Shown here: positions 36,368-45,897 of the stretch, piece after piece
Layout: every line of letters starts with the position of its first letter
Numbering within the stretch: the stretch's first letter is position 1
NCBI RefSeq assembly: GCF_030848575.1
Contig: NZ_JAVDDX010000002.1
Span: 1,364,001-1,428,000, forward strand
DNA length: 64,000 nucleotides
DNA from: Haloarcula sp. H-GB4
GTDB taxonomy: Archaea; Halobacteriota; Halobacteria; Halobacteriales; Haloarculaceae
Reading direction: 5' to 3'
Notes under the pieces: model-generated
Told to the model about the DNA's origin: nothing
Seen by the model: the letters and a program-made list of their open reading frames with translations, nothing else
Databases searched by the model: none
Program-made: the position numbers and the translations under genes

Positions 36368-37088
36368 CTGCGGCCGTTCTCGACCGGTAGCGCAATAGCC
36401 CGACAGAGACGGCCGTCACCGCTGTGACGGCTAACACATGGCCGATTAGTGCCGCGAGCAGCACCGGCTGGTCGAGCACGAACGGCACGAGTACGAGCTG
36501 GAGGACGCCAAAGCCCCAGATCTCTAGGTCGGCCCGTATGAACACCCGTGCTGTCTCGGGGTCGAACCGGTAGCGAGCCGACCGCCACAGACCCGTGACG
36601 CTGGCCCACCACCCCGTCCCGATGCGGTAACTCACATCCCAGAGAATGAGCAGTGTCAGGTACACGACCAGTACCGGGGGCTCCGACCCGAACAGTCGGC
36701 CCAGTAACGGCATCGAACTGACCTGCGGGTCGAACACAAACAGATGGGTAAGCAGTGCGATGTACGCGAGGACGGACAACACGACTTCGACGTTCGAGGC
36801 GAACAGCAGCGCACGGTAGGTCGGTGGCACGTCGATACGCCGGATGAGTGTACTGATTCGCAGCATCTCTGCGCTTCCGATGGTCGCGACGAACACGACG
36901 ACCGTGCCGGCGATTGCGGCGCTCCAGACCTCGTAGTACCACGACAGGGCGATGATGGCAACCTCGAAAATGAGGAGCTGAATCGCCATCGCCGCCCACG
37001 TTGGGAGCCGGATCCCTGGCAGTGCGCCGATGATACTCTCGTACACCCACGTCTCGCCGTACTCGGGGCGGGCGCTGTCGCCGCTCAT
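36354..37088 (-). CDS. Polytopic membrane protein
   Basis: A 244-residue protein with about six hydrophobic segments (IQLLIFEVAIIALSW, AGTVVVFVATIG, VVLSVLAYIALLTHLFVF, VLVVYLTLLILWDVSYR, and two near the C-terminus). No catalytic motif is recognised. It overlaps the upstream NAD-binding gene in an ATGA, so the two are translationally coupled, and overlaps the small convergent gene by 14 nt. Function unknown. Confidence 0.78.
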   Translation of the reverse strand: MSGDSARPEYGETWVYESIIGALPGIRLPTWAAMAIQLLIFEVAIIALSWYYEVWSAAIAGTVVVFVATIGSAEMLRISTLIRRIDVPPTYRALLFASNVEVVLSVLAYIALLTHLFVFDPQVSSMPLLGRLFGSEPPVLVVYLTLLILWDVSYRIGTGWWASVTGLWRSARYRFDPETARVFIRADLEIWGFGVLQLVLVPFVLDQPVLLAALIGHVLAVTAVTAVSVGLLRYRSRTAAVSRS

Positions 37089-38023
37089 CTGCCGGCACCA
37101 CCCGTGGCTGCGGCCGCCTGTGTCGCTTCGCGGCTCCGCGGTTCGCTGAGGGCCAGCCTGACCGCGTCTGCGAACGATGTCGGGTCAACGGCGAACTGTG
37201 CCTGCGCAGCCTCGGTGTCTGCGACCACCGGCGTCTTCAGCCCGTGGATGAGCGGGCGGGCGACGCTCGATGGCACATCGGTCATGAGCGCGACCCAGTA
37301 CGCCGACAGCTTCGGCGTCAACACCGGTATCGGCACGATCGTCGGCTCACCGGTCCCCATGAGTCGCCCCGTCTGCTTCAGGATCTCAGCGTATGTCAGT
37401 ACCTCCGGCCCGCCGATCTCGTAGGTTTCGCCGGCTGTTTCCGGCTTATCGAGCACGTCGATCAGGTACGCGATGACGTCATCGATAGCGATCGGATGAC
37501 AGTCTGTCCGCACCCAGCGTGGTGTCAGCATCACGGGCAGTCGCGTCGTTAGCTCGCGTATCATTCGAAAGCTTGCCGAGCCCGCGCCGATGATGATGGC
37601 CGCCCGGAACGTCGTCAGGTCGTACCCGCCGTCCCGGAGAATGAACTCGACCTCGCGGCGTGACCGGAGGTGCTCGGACAGCGTCTCGTCGTCCTCGCCG
37701 AGGCCGCCGAGGTAGACGACCCGGTCGACACTGGCCTCGTCAGCCGCCCGACGGAAGTTCCGCGCTGCCCGCCGGTCCCGCTCGGCGTAGTCGCTCCCGG
37801 CACGCATCGAATGGACCAGATAGTACGCGACATCGACCCCAGAGAGGGCGGCGTCGAAACTGCCCGCGTCGAGCAGGTCGCCCGTCGCCACGTCGACGCC
37901 GTCTGGTGGGTCGTACTCGCTCGGGTCGCGAACGAGCGCGCGGACGCTGTGGCCGGCCCCGAGGAGCGCCGGGACGAGATGGCCCCCGACGAACCCTGTC
38001 GCACCGGTCACGAGCACATGCAT
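37085..38023 (-). CDS. NAD(P)-binding atypical short-chain dehydrogenase
   Basis: A 312-residue Rossmann protein: LVTGATGFVGGHLVPALL at the N-terminus, VDVAYYLVHSM, and FRAAIIIGAGSASFRMI. The catalytic YxxxK is not obvious, as in the NmrA-like/complex I assembly-like atypical SDRs. A membrane-protein partner is coupled downstream by ATGA overlap. Possible roles include quinone or lipid modification; not resolved. Confidence 0.83.
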   Translation of the reverse strand: MHVLVTGATGFVGGHLVPALLGAGHSVRALVRDPSEYDPPDGVDVATGDLLDAGSFDAALSGVDVAYYLVHSMRAGSDYAERDRRAARNFRRAADEASVDRVVYLGGLGEDDETLSEHLRSRREVEFILRDGGYDLTTFRAAIIIGAGSASFRMIRELTTRLPVMLTPRWVRTDCHPIAIDDVIAYLIDVLDKPETAGETYEIGGPEVLTYAEILKQTGRLMGTGEPTIVPIPVLTPKLSAYWVALMTDVPSSVARPLIHGLKTPVVADTEAAQAQFAVDPTSFADAVRLALSEPRSREATQAAAATGGAGR

Positions 38024-38077
38024 ACCCTTCCTGCAGGACGGGACGGGGTTAAAACCGTGGTCTGTTCGTGTCGCCTC

Positions 38078-39064
38078 TCAGGACTGTCGAACGAGCGGCT
38101 CGTACCAGTCACGGTTGTCATGGTACCAGTCGATGAACTTCGCGACCCCCTCCCGAATAGTGTGGTCCGGGTCGTAGCCGAGAAGTTCCTCGGCGCGATC
38201 GGTCGCGGCGTGGGTGTGTTCGGCGTCGGCGTCGTGGCGTTCCTCGTAGACTAGATCGAGGTCCGGGTCGATCTGGTCGCGGATCTCCGTCGCGAGCGTC
38301 TTGATCTCGATGTTGTCAGTCGACCCGATGTTGACCGCCTTGCCGTCCGCGGCGTCCTCGTGGAGCAACGTCATGTTCGCGTCGATGACGTCCTCGATAT
38401 AGGTGAAATCTCGCGTTTGCGTGCCATCACCGTAGATAACCGGCGGCTCGCCGTTGTGACACCGGGAGACGAAATTCGAGATTGCCATGTTCGGGCGCAT
38501 CCGCGGGCCGTACACGGTGAAATAGCGGAGGGCGACGGCGGGGAGGTCGTACACTTCGCTGTAGGCACAGGCGTAGCGCTCGGCGGCGAGCTTCGACGCA
38601 CCGTAGGGTGAGACGGGGGTCGTGGGGTGTTGCTCGTCGTATGGCAGGTACTGCGGGACGCCGTAGACGGAGGAGGAAGAGGCCATCACGAACCGCTCGA
38701 TACCTTCGTCGCGGCAGGCGTCGAGGAGGTTCAGCGTGCCGTCGACGTTGACCTCGTCGTACTTTCGTGGGTTCTTGACGCTCGGTCGGACGCCAGCCTG
38801 GGCGGCCTGATGATAGACGTAGTCGGCGTCGGCGACGAGGTCCGTCACCAGCTCTGCGTCACGCACGTCGCCCTCGATGAACTCGTAGCTCCCGTCACTG
38901 TTCCGGGCGGCGTCCCGCCCCGCTTCGACGTTATGCTGCTTGATATCCAGATCGTAGAACGGGTCGCGGTTGTCGAGCACGACGACATCGTGGCTGTCGG
39001 CGGCGAACCGCTGTGCCAGGTGACCGCCGATAAACCCGGCACCCCCTGTGACCAATATTTGCAT
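38078..39064 (-). CDS. Nucleotide-sugar epimerase (extended SDR)
   Basis: A 328-residue extended SDR. NAD-binding GGAGFIGGHL, YHQAAQAGVRPSV, Ser in MASSSSVYG, catalytic YGASK, and FTVYGPRMRPNMAI match the UDP-glucose/UDP-glucuronate 4-epimerase group. It probably supplies sugars for glycoprotein or polysaccharide synthesis. No glycosyltransferase is nearby. The exact substrate cannot be read from the sequence. Confidence 0.88.
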   Translation of the reverse strand: MQILVTGGAGFIGGHLAQRFAADSHDVVVLDNRDPFYDLDIKQHNVEAGRDAARNSDGSYEFIEGDVRDAELVTDLVADADYVYHQAAQAGVRPSVKNPRKYDEVNVDGTLNLLDACRDEGIERFVMASSSSVYGVPQYLPYDEQHPTTPVSPYGASKLAAERYACAYSEVYDLPAVALRYFTVYGPRMRPNMAISNFVSRCHNGEPPVIYGDGTQTRDFTYIEDVIDANMTLLHEDAADGKAVNIGSTDNIEIKTLATEIRDQIDPDLDLVYEERHDADAEHTHAATDRAEELLGYDPDHTIREGVAKFIDWYHDNRDWYEPLVRQS

Positions 39065-39173
39065 TATCTGAATGGTGCCCGTCGGGCGACAAAAGTATGC
39101 CGAGAGTTAATGACGCTGAACTGTTCGAAGGGGCCAGCTACCTTGAAGTGTATACAGTGCATAAACGTCGGAA

Positions 39174-39377
39174 ATGGCTTCCAGAGCCTGCGATGGGTGT
39201 GATACGAACGTTTCGATAGCTGGCGGCATTGCCAACATCTGGTCGCAGGAGTCCAGACCGACTGAGGGCATCGTCCTCGAACTCGGAGACGACACGGAGC
39301 ATTTCCTCTGCTATGACTGTATCGACCGGCTACCCGACGATCAGGAAGTGACTGCGGCGGATGTGGCCGCCCTCTAA
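39174..39377 (+). CDS. Small zinc-finger protein
   Basis: A 67-residue acidic protein with two CxxC pairs, CDGC (residues 6-9) and CYDC (about 46-49), forming a likely single zinc knuckle. The TATA-like GTGTATACAG (39149-39158) about 22 nt upstream supports a leaderless start at 39174. It ends 6 nt before the convergent CPBP gene. Function unknown. Confidence 0.75.
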   Translation: MASRACDGCDTNVSIAGGIANIWSQESRPTEGIVLELGDDTEHFLCYDCIDRLPDDQEVTAADVAAL

Positions 39378-39382
39378 CGTCA

Positions 39383-40366
39383 TCACGTCTCCCGTTCGGG
39401 TCTTGGCGTCCACTGTGTCACGCGCTCGTCGATTCTGAGATGGCCGTCGCGCCAGCGAACGTATGCCAATATCAGAAGCCCTCCGATGACAGCAAAGACA
39501 GTGAAGACGACCCCTTCCTCGCCGACCCATCGAGGTGGACCGACGATTTCGACGGCGAGCAGTTCGGGGGTTTGTTGTGAGTGGCCGAGACCGAACACCG
39601 CGCTCTGGGTGAAGTTGTACCAGACGTGAAAGCCGATCGGGAGCGCGAGGTCGCCGGTGAGTACGTACGCACCGCTCAAGACGAGTCCGGCCAGTAGGTA
39701 GTAGCCGTACTGGCTCGGGTGATCGATCTTCCCGCCGTGCAGGAAGGCAAAGACGAGCGCACTCAGGAGCACCGCGAGCCCGACCGCCGCCCACCGCGGA
39801 ACCAGTTCATCTGCCCCCTCGGCGAGGTTCTTCAGCATCGCACCGCGGAAGACGACTTCCTCCCACGCTGCTGCGAGAGCAATGTAGCCGAAGACGACGC
39901 CCATCGCCGGGAGGAACGGGAGGTCGCCGGCTCCCTCCGCGACCCCGACGACCGTGGCCCAGCCCGCACCAACAGCGACGGCAAGCGCACCGGCGTTGAT
40001 GACGGTTGCTATCGCGCCGCCGACGGCGAATGACTGCCACCAGCGGCGGTCGAGTGACAGCCCGTACTTGCCGACGGAGCGGCGGTCGAGGAGACGAGCA
40101 CTGACGAACACAGTGGCGACGAGAATCGCCCCGATCCCGGCCGCTTCGATCGGTTCTCGGATCGGATGTGTGAACCGTGATCGAACGACAGACTGTAGCG
40201 CCGCGAGGACCAGAAACGACAACACCGCCGGAAGCACTGCGCGCAGCGGCGCTCTGACCCTCCTGTCTGCACTGTTCCAGACCGGCCAGCGGAGTCCCGA
40301 GGCGGCCCGCTCGACCACGCTCGCGGTCGCTTGGCTGTCTCTTTGCTCCGGTGAATTCGGTGACAT
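39383..40366 (-). CDS. CPBP-family intramembrane metalloprotease
   Basis: A 327-residue membrane protein with about eight helices and the Abi/CPBP motifs: EEVVFRGAML, FAFLHGG, and HVWYNF. These provide the Glu and His residues for the metal site of Rce1-like proteases. A paralogue lies at 54287-55300. Possible roles include CAAX-like processing or bacteriocin immunity-type functions; no substrate is indicated. Confidence 0.87.
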   Translation of the reverse strand: MSPNSPEQRDSQATASVVERAASGLRWPVWNSADRRVRAPLRAVLPAVLSFLVLAALQSVVRSRFTHPIREPIEAAGIGAILVATVFVSARLLDRRSVGKYGLSLDRRWWQSFAVGGAIATVINAGALAVAVGAGWATVVGVAEGAGDLPFLPAMGVVFGYIALAAAWEEVVFRGAMLKNLAEGADELVPRWAAVGLAVLLSALVFAFLHGGKIDHPSQYGYYLLAGLVLSGAYVLTGDLALPIGFHVWYNFTQSAVFGLGHSQQTPELLAVEIVGPPRWVGEEGVVFTVFAVIGGLLILAYVRWRDGHLRIDERVTQWTPRPERET

Positions 40367-40433
40367 AGATGGACTGCCGGCCGGAGCAGACGTATCACCG
40401 CGGGCACCGCTTCCGGGTTGGAAGCCGGTGAGA

Positions 40434-40441
40434 CTTTTTAT
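40434..40441 (+). promoter_or_regulatory. TATA element of the regulator/membrane-protein operon
   Basis: GAGACTTTTTATTG places an A/T core about 25-32 nt before ATG 40466, consistent with a leaderless transcript of the three-gene operon. Confidence 0.5.
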
Positions 40442-40465
40442 TGTACTCCGCTCGCTGGAGCGACT

Positions 40466-40810
40466 ATGGACGCGGTCGGCGACGACGAACTGCTCGCGCT
40501 ACTCGAAGACGAGTACGCGCGGGCCATCATCGCTGAACTCACTACTGGACCGATGTCTGTCTCTGAACTCTGTACGGCCTGCGAGATGTCTGATCCGACG
40601 GCGTACCGCCGCCTCGACCGACTGGAGGCCGCCGACCTCGTCGCCGAACGGCAGGCCGTCGACCCTGATGGCCACCACTACAAGCGCTACGTCGCGACCG
40701 TCGAGGACGTGACGGTCACGTTCGCCGACGGGACGTACGACATCGCTGTCACGCGGTCCTCGCAGGACCCGGCGGACCGATTCACCGACCTGTTTGAGGG
40801 GCTGTCCTGA
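40466..40810 (+). CDS. Winged-helix (ArsR-like) transcriptional regulator
   Basis: A 114-residue regulator. The HTH reads YARAIIAELTTGPMSVSELCTACEMSDPTAYRRLDRLEAADLV in outline (segments SVSELCTACEMS and TAYRRLDRL), followed by a wing with HHYKRYVATVEDVTVTF. No metal-binding Cys cluster beyond the two in the HTH. It is followed after one base by two three-helix membrane proteins, likely its targets or signal partners. Confidence 0.85.
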   Translation: MDAVGDDELLALLEDEYARAIIAELTTGPMSVSELCTACEMSDPTAYRRLDRLEAADLVAERQAVDPDGHHYKRYVATVEDVTVTFADGTYDIAVTRSSQDPADRFTDLFEGLS

Positions 40811-40811
40811 G

Positions 40812-41141
40812 ATGCTCGCGACACTACTACAGATACGCACGGGCTGGACCGATCCGGGCATCGCGCTGGCCGTTATCGCGCTCTCGCTCGTCACAGTTGC
40901 ACTTTCGGCCGCCATCGCCGTCGTCTTGATCCGTGGCTACCGCCGCGGCCCCGGCCGGACCGGCATGCTGACCCTCGCTGTCGGGCTTCTCCTACTCACG
41001 ACTGTCCCGGAAACCCTCCGTATCGTGCTCCCCACGGCCACTGCCGTCGGTACCGTCGGGCGCTCGCTCCTCGTGAGTGCCTGCGAACTGTCCGGACTCG
41101 GAACGATTCTCTGGACCGTTTACGGCGGTGAGTCGTCGTGA
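40812..41141 (+). CDS. Three-helix membrane protein A
   Basis: A 109-residue protein with hydrophobic segments at about residues 14-40, 50-65 and 76-98; the first cytoplasmic loop is RGYRRGPGRTGM. Start ATG 40812 follows the regulator stop by one base. The next gene starts with GTG inside its stop (GTGA). It shares the loop R-G-Y-R-R with the next protein, so the two are homologous. Function unknown. Confidence 0.75.
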   Translation: MLATLLQIRTGWTDPGIALAVIALSLVTVALSAAIAVVLIRGYRRGPGRTGMLTLAVGLLLLTTVPETLRIVLPTATAVGTVGRSLLVSACELSGLGTILWTVYGGESS

Positions 41142-41431
41142 CGGTGGTCCTCGACTTGCTCGCGCCGGATCTCGTCGCGGAACTCTCGCGGGCCCTGACA
41201 GCCGCCGTCGGACTGTTCGTCGCATCGCTGGCCTATCGCGGCTACCGGCGCAACGACGCGTCGAAGATGCGATGGCTCGCCGTTGGTATCGCGTCGCTGA
41301 CTGCCGGCGTTTACGCCGCCGTCACCGTCGCTGACTGGGCGGGTGCCGGAGAAGGGGTCGTGTTACTCGTCAGGGGGCTCGTGACCGTTGCAGGGCTCTG
41401 TGCCGTGCTGTACGCGCTGCTTGTCGAGTGA
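41138..41431 (+). CDS. Three-helix membrane protein B
   Basis: A 97-residue protein beginning with GTG and overlapping the previous gene by four bases. Three hydrophobic segments, with the loop YRGYRRNDASKMRW after the first helix. It is a paralogue of protein A. Together with the regulator they form an operon of one HTH protein and two small membrane proteins, seen repeatedly in haloarchaea by my recollection. Confidence 0.75.
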   Translation: MTVVLDLLAPDLVAELSRALTAAVGLFVASLAYRGYRRNDASKMRWLAVGIASLTAGVYAAVTVADWAGAGEGVVLLVRGLVTVAGLCAVLYALLVE

Positions 41432-41484
41432 GTGTCGATAAGAACAAGTGTCAGATACGGTCGCTGATCGACCGGAAATCTGCC

Positions 41485-41679
41485 TTAGTTGCGGACGACG
41501 TTCGTCGCGCGGGGGCCCTTGTCGGCCTGTTCAATGTCGAATTCGATTTCCTCGCCTTCTTCGAGGTCAGGGCCGCCAACGTCTTCCATGTGGAAGAAAA
41601 CGTCATCGTCCGCGTCCTCAGTCGAGATGAAACCGTAACCGCCTGTGTCGTTGAAGAAATCAACCTTACCGTTTGCCAT
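41485..41679 (-). CDS. cspA: Cold-shock protein (CspA family)
   Basis: A 64-residue OB-fold protein: MANGKVDFFNDTGGYGFIST with RNP-1-like GYGFI and RNP-2-like VFFHMEDV. Very acidic for a cold-shock protein (EEGEEIEFDIEQ), as in halophiles. It binds single-stranded nucleic acid. ATG 41679 gives the family start. A TATA-like CTTATACATATA (minus, 41700-41711) lies about 22-32 nt upstream. Confidence 0.92.
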   Translation of the reverse strand: MANGKVDFFNDTGGYGFISTEDADDDVFFHMEDVGGPDLEEGEEIEFDIEQADKGPRATNVVRN

Positions 41680-41839
41680 TGCAAATATACGTACAGGGGG
41701 TATATGTATAAGCATTCCGAGAGTAGAAGTACCACGACCGTGTGCCTGTGAACACGACTCATGCCGTCGTCACGGATAGCTGCTGACGCACATCCGGCGA
41801 CAAGAAAGGTTTACGCCGCCTCGTCCGTTGCTTTCTCGC

Positions 41840-43567
41840 GTGTACCCCGCACGGATTACCGACGAGTTCCCCGCCCCATCCTACCGGGGCAACCAGAAGC
41901 AGGCTCTGGCTGATATCCGTGCGGCCTTTGAGCGCGGCAAGGACGTTGTCCTCGTTCGCGCACCGACCGGTAGCGGCAAATCGTTGCTCGCTCGGGCCAT
42001 CGCCGGGTGTGCCCGGACTGCCGGCGATGCCGCCGTCGAGCAGGTCATCGACGCCTACTACACCACGCCACAGGTCTCGCAACTTGACGATGTGGCTGAG
42101 GACGCCCTGCTGGAAGACCTCTGTGTCATCCGCGGGAAGAACAACTACGACTGCATTCTTCCCGGTGAGACTGACACACCGGTGAATCAGGCCCCGTGCG
42201 TGCGCGAACGAAAGTTTGACTGTCAGGTCAAGCACCGCTGTCCGTACTTTTCCGACCGTGCCATCGCTTCGAACCGGCGCATCGCCGCGATGACGCTCGC
42301 CTATTTCATGCAGACCGCCGGCAGCGACGTGTTCGGCAAGCGCGACGTGGTCGTCATCGACGAGGCCCATGGTCTGGGCGAGTGGGCAGAGATGTACGCC
42401 ACTATCGACCTTTCGCCGCAGTCTATCCCGATGTGGAACGATATCGACGTACCGGACATCGACGGCCTAGACGAGGCCATCGCTTTCACGGAGCGCGTCG
42501 AACACCTTGCCGAGCGCCGCGTGAAGGAACTACGGCAGAAGGCGGAACTCACCGGTGAGGAAGTCGCCGAGCGAGACTCGTTGAACACGCTCCGGCAGGA
42601 CCTCGGGTGGTTCCGCGAGGACTACACCGACACCGAGAGCGCGACCACGTGGGTCGTCGACCAGGCCGACGGCGAGCACGCACCGGTGACGATCAAGCCG
42701 ATGAACCCGGAGCGATACCTCAAACACACCGTCTGGGACCGTGGCAATCGCTTTGCCCTGTTGTCGGCGACCATTCTCAACAAGGAAGCGTTCTGTGCTA
42801 ACGTCGGTCTCGACCCGGATAACGTCGCACTCGTGGAAGTCGGCCACACCTTCCCCGTCGAGAACCGCCCGTTGTACAACGTCGCTCAGGGGAAGATGAC
42901 CTACGAGCACCGCGACGACACGCTGCCGGACATCGTTCGCACTATCGTGCGTATCATGGCCCGGCACACGGACGAGAAGGGACTGATTCACTGCCACTCG
43001 TATGCTATTCAGGAGCAACTGAAGACCCTCCTTGACGACTTCGGAGTCGGCGCTCGCGTCCGCACCCACGACAAGGAGGGTCGAGACGGAGCGCTGTCCG
43101 CCTGGAAGCGCAGCGACAACCCCGACGTGTTCCTTTCGGTGAAAATGGAAGAGGCCCTCGACCTTGAAGGCGACCTCTGTCGCTGGCAGGTGCTGTGCAA
43201 GGCCCCATATCCGAACACTCGCGATTCTCGTGTCGCCCGACGGCTCGAAGACGACCAGTGGGGCTGGTACTACCGGACGGCACTGCGGACGGTCATTCAG
43301 GCCTGTGGCCGCGTCGTCCGCGCGCCCGACGACTACGGTGCGACATACCTCGCGGACTCGTCGCTGCTTGATCTGTTTGAGCGCGCCGACCACGATATGC
43401 CCGACTGGTTCCGCGCACAGGTCGATCGCCTCTCACAGCCCGACCTGCCGCGGTTCGCGCCGGACCAGGCGCTCTCGGCGCTCAGTTCGGACACGAAACG
43501 CCGGCACGACCGCTCGCGCTCGCGGTCCGGGGATGGTAACCACCCGCTCTCGGACGTGTGGGACTAA
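41840..43567 (+). CDS. XPD/Rad3-like DNA helicase with Fe-S cysteines
   Basis: A 575-residue SF2 helicase. Motif I VRAPTGSGKS near residue 41, motif II VVVIDEAHGL, and motif VI region TVIQACGRVVRAPDD. Four Cys between motifs I and II (NNYDC, QAPC, KFDC, KHRC) fit the XPD-type [4Fe-4S] site. XPD-like helicases unwind 5'-3' in repair. GTG 41840 (VYPARITDEFPAPSYRGN) is preferred to TTG 41828. Confidence 0.88.
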   Translation: MYPARITDEFPAPSYRGNQKQALADIRAAFERGKDVVLVRAPTGSGKSLLARAIAGCARTAGDAAVEQVIDAYYTTPQVSQLDDVAEDALLEDLCVIRGKNNYDCILPGETDTPVNQAPCVRERKFDCQVKHRCPYFSDRAIASNRRIAAMTLAYFMQTAGSDVFGKRDVVVIDEAHGLGEWAEMYATIDLSPQSIPMWNDIDVPDIDGLDEAIAFTERVEHLAERRVKELRQKAELTGEEVAERDSLNTLRQDLGWFREDYTDTESATTWVVDQADGEHAPVTIKPMNPERYLKHTVWDRGNRFALLSATILNKEAFCANVGLDPDNVALVEVGHTFPVENRPLYNVAQGKMTYEHRDDTLPDIVRTIVRIMARHTDEKGLIHCHSYAIQEQLKTLLDDFGVGARVRTHDKEGRDGALSAWKRSDNPDVFLSVKMEEALDLEGDLCRWQVLCKAPYPNTRDSRVARRLEDDQWGWYYRTALRTVIQACGRVVRAPDDYGATYLADSSLLDLFERADHDMPDWFRAQVDRLSQPDLPRFAPDQALSALSSDTKRRHDRSRSRSGDGNHPLSDVWD

Positions 43568-43680
43568 CGGCCACGCCGCCGACGCCCAGTAGACACGACC
43601 GATGTCTATCACGTGTTCGCTGGCGGAACTGTTCATCGTGCTCGGTGTGACCCTCGAATCCGGATGTTTCGACTAAACAT

Positions 43681-43692
43681 AATTTTTTAATG
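43681..43692 (+). promoter_or_regulatory. TATA element of the S9 peptidase gene
   Basis: AAACATAATTTTTTAATG: the A/T core lies 22-33 nt upstream of ATG 43714 and argues against the in-frame ATG at 43690, which falls inside it. Confidence 0.5.
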
Positions 43693-43713
43693 ACATCCAC
43701 TAGACCAAACGGC

Positions 43714-45840
43714 ATGGACGAACTCCCCGCGGATGCGGTCTACGACTTTCGGCGTCCCACGGACGTCGCGGTCTCTCCGGACGGCGAGTACGTTGCCATC
43801 GTCGTCTCCGAGGCCGCCCCTGAAGAGGACGAATTCCGCCAGTCTGTCTTCGTCCTGCCTACCGACGGCAGTCGCGACCCACATCGGTTGAGCCGGGCCT
43901 CAGGTGCCTGGAACATCGAATGGTCGCCTGACGGGTCACAACTGGGTGTGGTGATGGTTCGTGACGACGACCTGGCACTCCGCGTCGGTCGCGATAACGA
44001 TGGCGAGACTGACGAACCGGACACTGAGACGGACGACGAGACGGCCGAGGCGACCGACCCTGACGCCGACGATGGGCCCAAACCGCAGGTCTGGGTGTAC
44101 GACCTCGAACTGGGTGGCGACGCGCGACAGGTGACCAAACGAGAACACGGCGTTCGTGACTTCGACTGGGGGCCGGCGGGCGAACGGCTCGTCGTTTCGG
44201 CGCGCGACCCGACGGACGAGGAACAGGCGTACCTCGAACAGCGCCAGGAAAACGGCCCGATAGAAACCGAACGCCTCCAGCACAAGTTCGACGGCGAGGG
44301 CTGGCTCGATACGGTGACGACCTACCTGTTCGTCGTCGATGTCGACACACGCCAAGAGCACCGTCTCGACGACGCCCACGGCGGCGGGATATTCGAATCG
44401 ATGTTCGGTCTCCAGCCCGCCTGGCACCCGACGGACGACCGAGTCGCCTTCTGTGCGTACCACGGCGAGAACGGCGACGATACGAACGTCTATGATGTTC
44501 ACATCGTCGACATCGAGAGTGATGAGGTCGAACAGGTGACTTCGGGGGAGTACTCGGCGGTCGAACCGACCTGGAGCCCCGATGGCGAGCGCCTCGCGTT
44601 TGGTGCACAAAACCCCGAGAACCCGTACGTACCCGGTGACGTCTGCGTGGCCGAGGCCCCGGACGACTACCGCGTCGTCACCGCGGGCCTTGACCGAACG
44701 ATTAGCCGGCCTGGCGCACCGACGTGGGTAGACGATACGACACTGCTTGCGAGTATCGGTGACGAAGGGCGGACCAGATTCGTTCGCCTCGACGCGACGG
44801 GCGGCCACGAACGCGTCTTCGACCGACAGAGAAACGACGAAGCACACCGCCAGTTCGACGTCGGTGGCGGAACGGTCGCGGCAGTTCGAAGTCATTCTTC
44901 GGAGGGGACGGATGTCTACGCGATGCCCGTCGACGGACTCGACGTCGATGATGACGGGCCAGACCCGCGGCGGCAACTCACCGCACTCAACGATGGCGTC
45001 CTTGCGGAGTATGCGCACCCGGAGACGACCCGGCTCACCGTTGAAAGCGATGACGGGACCGAGGTCGAATGTATCGCCCACTACCCCCCGGAGTTCGATC
45101 CGCTCGACCCGGATCCCCGGCCGACGCTGTTGTGGATCCACGGTGGCCCGATGGCCTACGACGAGCCGGGTTTCGATCTCCGTACGAGCTTCTGGACGAC
45201 GCGCGGGTATCTCGTCTTGCACGTCAACTACCGGGGCTCGACCTCGTACGGGCGGTCGTTCTGTGAATCGTTACGGGGAGCTTGGAACGGCGTCGAGGTC
45301 GAGGACCTGCTCGCAGGCGTCGACGAAGTGGTTGAGCGCGGTTGGGCGGACCCCGACCGACTCTTCGCTGGTGGGTTCTCCCAGGGCGCTGTCAACACTG
45401 CATATCTCGTTACCCGCACTGACCGATTCGCCGCAGGTCTCGCCGAACACGGCATCTACGATATACGTTCGGCGTTCGGTACCGACGACACTCACAAGTG
45501 GTTCGAACACGATTACGGCCTCCCTTGGGAGAACCCGGATGCGTACGAGGCAGCTTCCTCGATTACTGATGTCGGCGACATCGAGACCCCACTGCTCCTC
45601 ACCGCCGGTGAGGAGGACTGGCGCTGTCCGCCAACCCAGTCCGAGCAACTGTACCGTTCGCTCAAGAAACGTGGCGTCGACTCGAAGCTCGTCGTCTACC
45701 CCGACGAACACCACAGCGTCAGTGACCCGGACCGGGCGATACACCGCCTCGAAACGCTTGATGAATGGGTTGCCCGATTCGACCCCGGTCGGGAGGCAGG
45801 CGACGTTGCGACCGAAGATTCGGCTGGCGACGCTCGGTGA
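43714..45840 (+). CDS. S9-family prolyl oligopeptidase-like peptidase
   Basis: A 708-residue peptidase. The N-terminal half is a beta-propeller with repeated WSPDG/SPDG motifs (VAVSPDGEYVAI, WSPDGSQLGV, WSPDGERLAF). The C-terminal hydrolase has LLWIHGGPMAYD, the nucleophile GGFSQGA, Asp in AGEEDWRCPP and His in PDEHHSVSD. It probably cleaves short peptides, similar to acylaminoacyl peptidases. No signal peptide, so it is cytoplasmic. Confidence 0.92.
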   Translation: MDELPADAVYDFRRPTDVAVSPDGEYVAIVVSEAAPEEDEFRQSVFVLPTDGSRDPHRLSRASGAWNIEWSPDGSQLGVVMVRDDDLALRVGRDNDGETDEPDTETDDETAEATDPDADDGPKPQVWVYDLELGGDARQVTKREHGVRDFDWGPAGERLVVSARDPTDEEQAYLEQRQENGPIETERLQHKFDGEGWLDTVTTYLFVVDVDTRQEHRLDDAHGGGIFESMFGLQPAWHPTDDRVAFCAYHGENGDDTNVYDVHIVDIESDEVEQVTSGEYSAVEPTWSPDGERLAFGAQNPENPYVPGDVCVAEAPDDYRVVTAGLDRTISRPGAPTWVDDTTLLASIGDEGRTRFVRLDATGGHERVFDRQRNDEAHRQFDVGGGTVAAVRSHSSEGTDVYAMPVDGLDVDDDGPDPRRQLTALNDGVLAEYAHPETTRLTVESDDGTEVECIAHYPPEFDPLDPDPRPTLLWIHGGPMAYDEPGFDLRTSFWTTRGYLVLHVNYRGSTSYGRSFCESLRGAWNGVEVEDLLAGVDEVVERGWADPDRLFAGGFSQGAVNTAYLVTRTDRFAAGLAEHGIYDIRSAFGTDDTHKWFEHDYGLPWENPDAYEAASSITDVGDIETPLLLTAGEEDWRCPPTQSEQLYRSLKKRGVDSKLVVYPDEHHSVSDPDRAIHRLETLDEWVARFDPGREAGDVATEDSAGDAR

Positions 45841-45897
45841 CCACCGACCCGGGCTTTCGTCCCGTCCGTCGGACACAGCCGCTGTCAGACCCTTGGA

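Noticed and set aside
43602-43676. 24-residue frame MSITCSLAELFIVLGVTLES...
   Set aside because: Hydrophobic and in the right orientation, but short and without a promoter signal.
43936-45222. 428-codon frame antisense to the S9 peptidase
   Set aside because: The peptidase triad and propeller repeats are on the plus strand; the antisense frame is a third-codon-position artefact.
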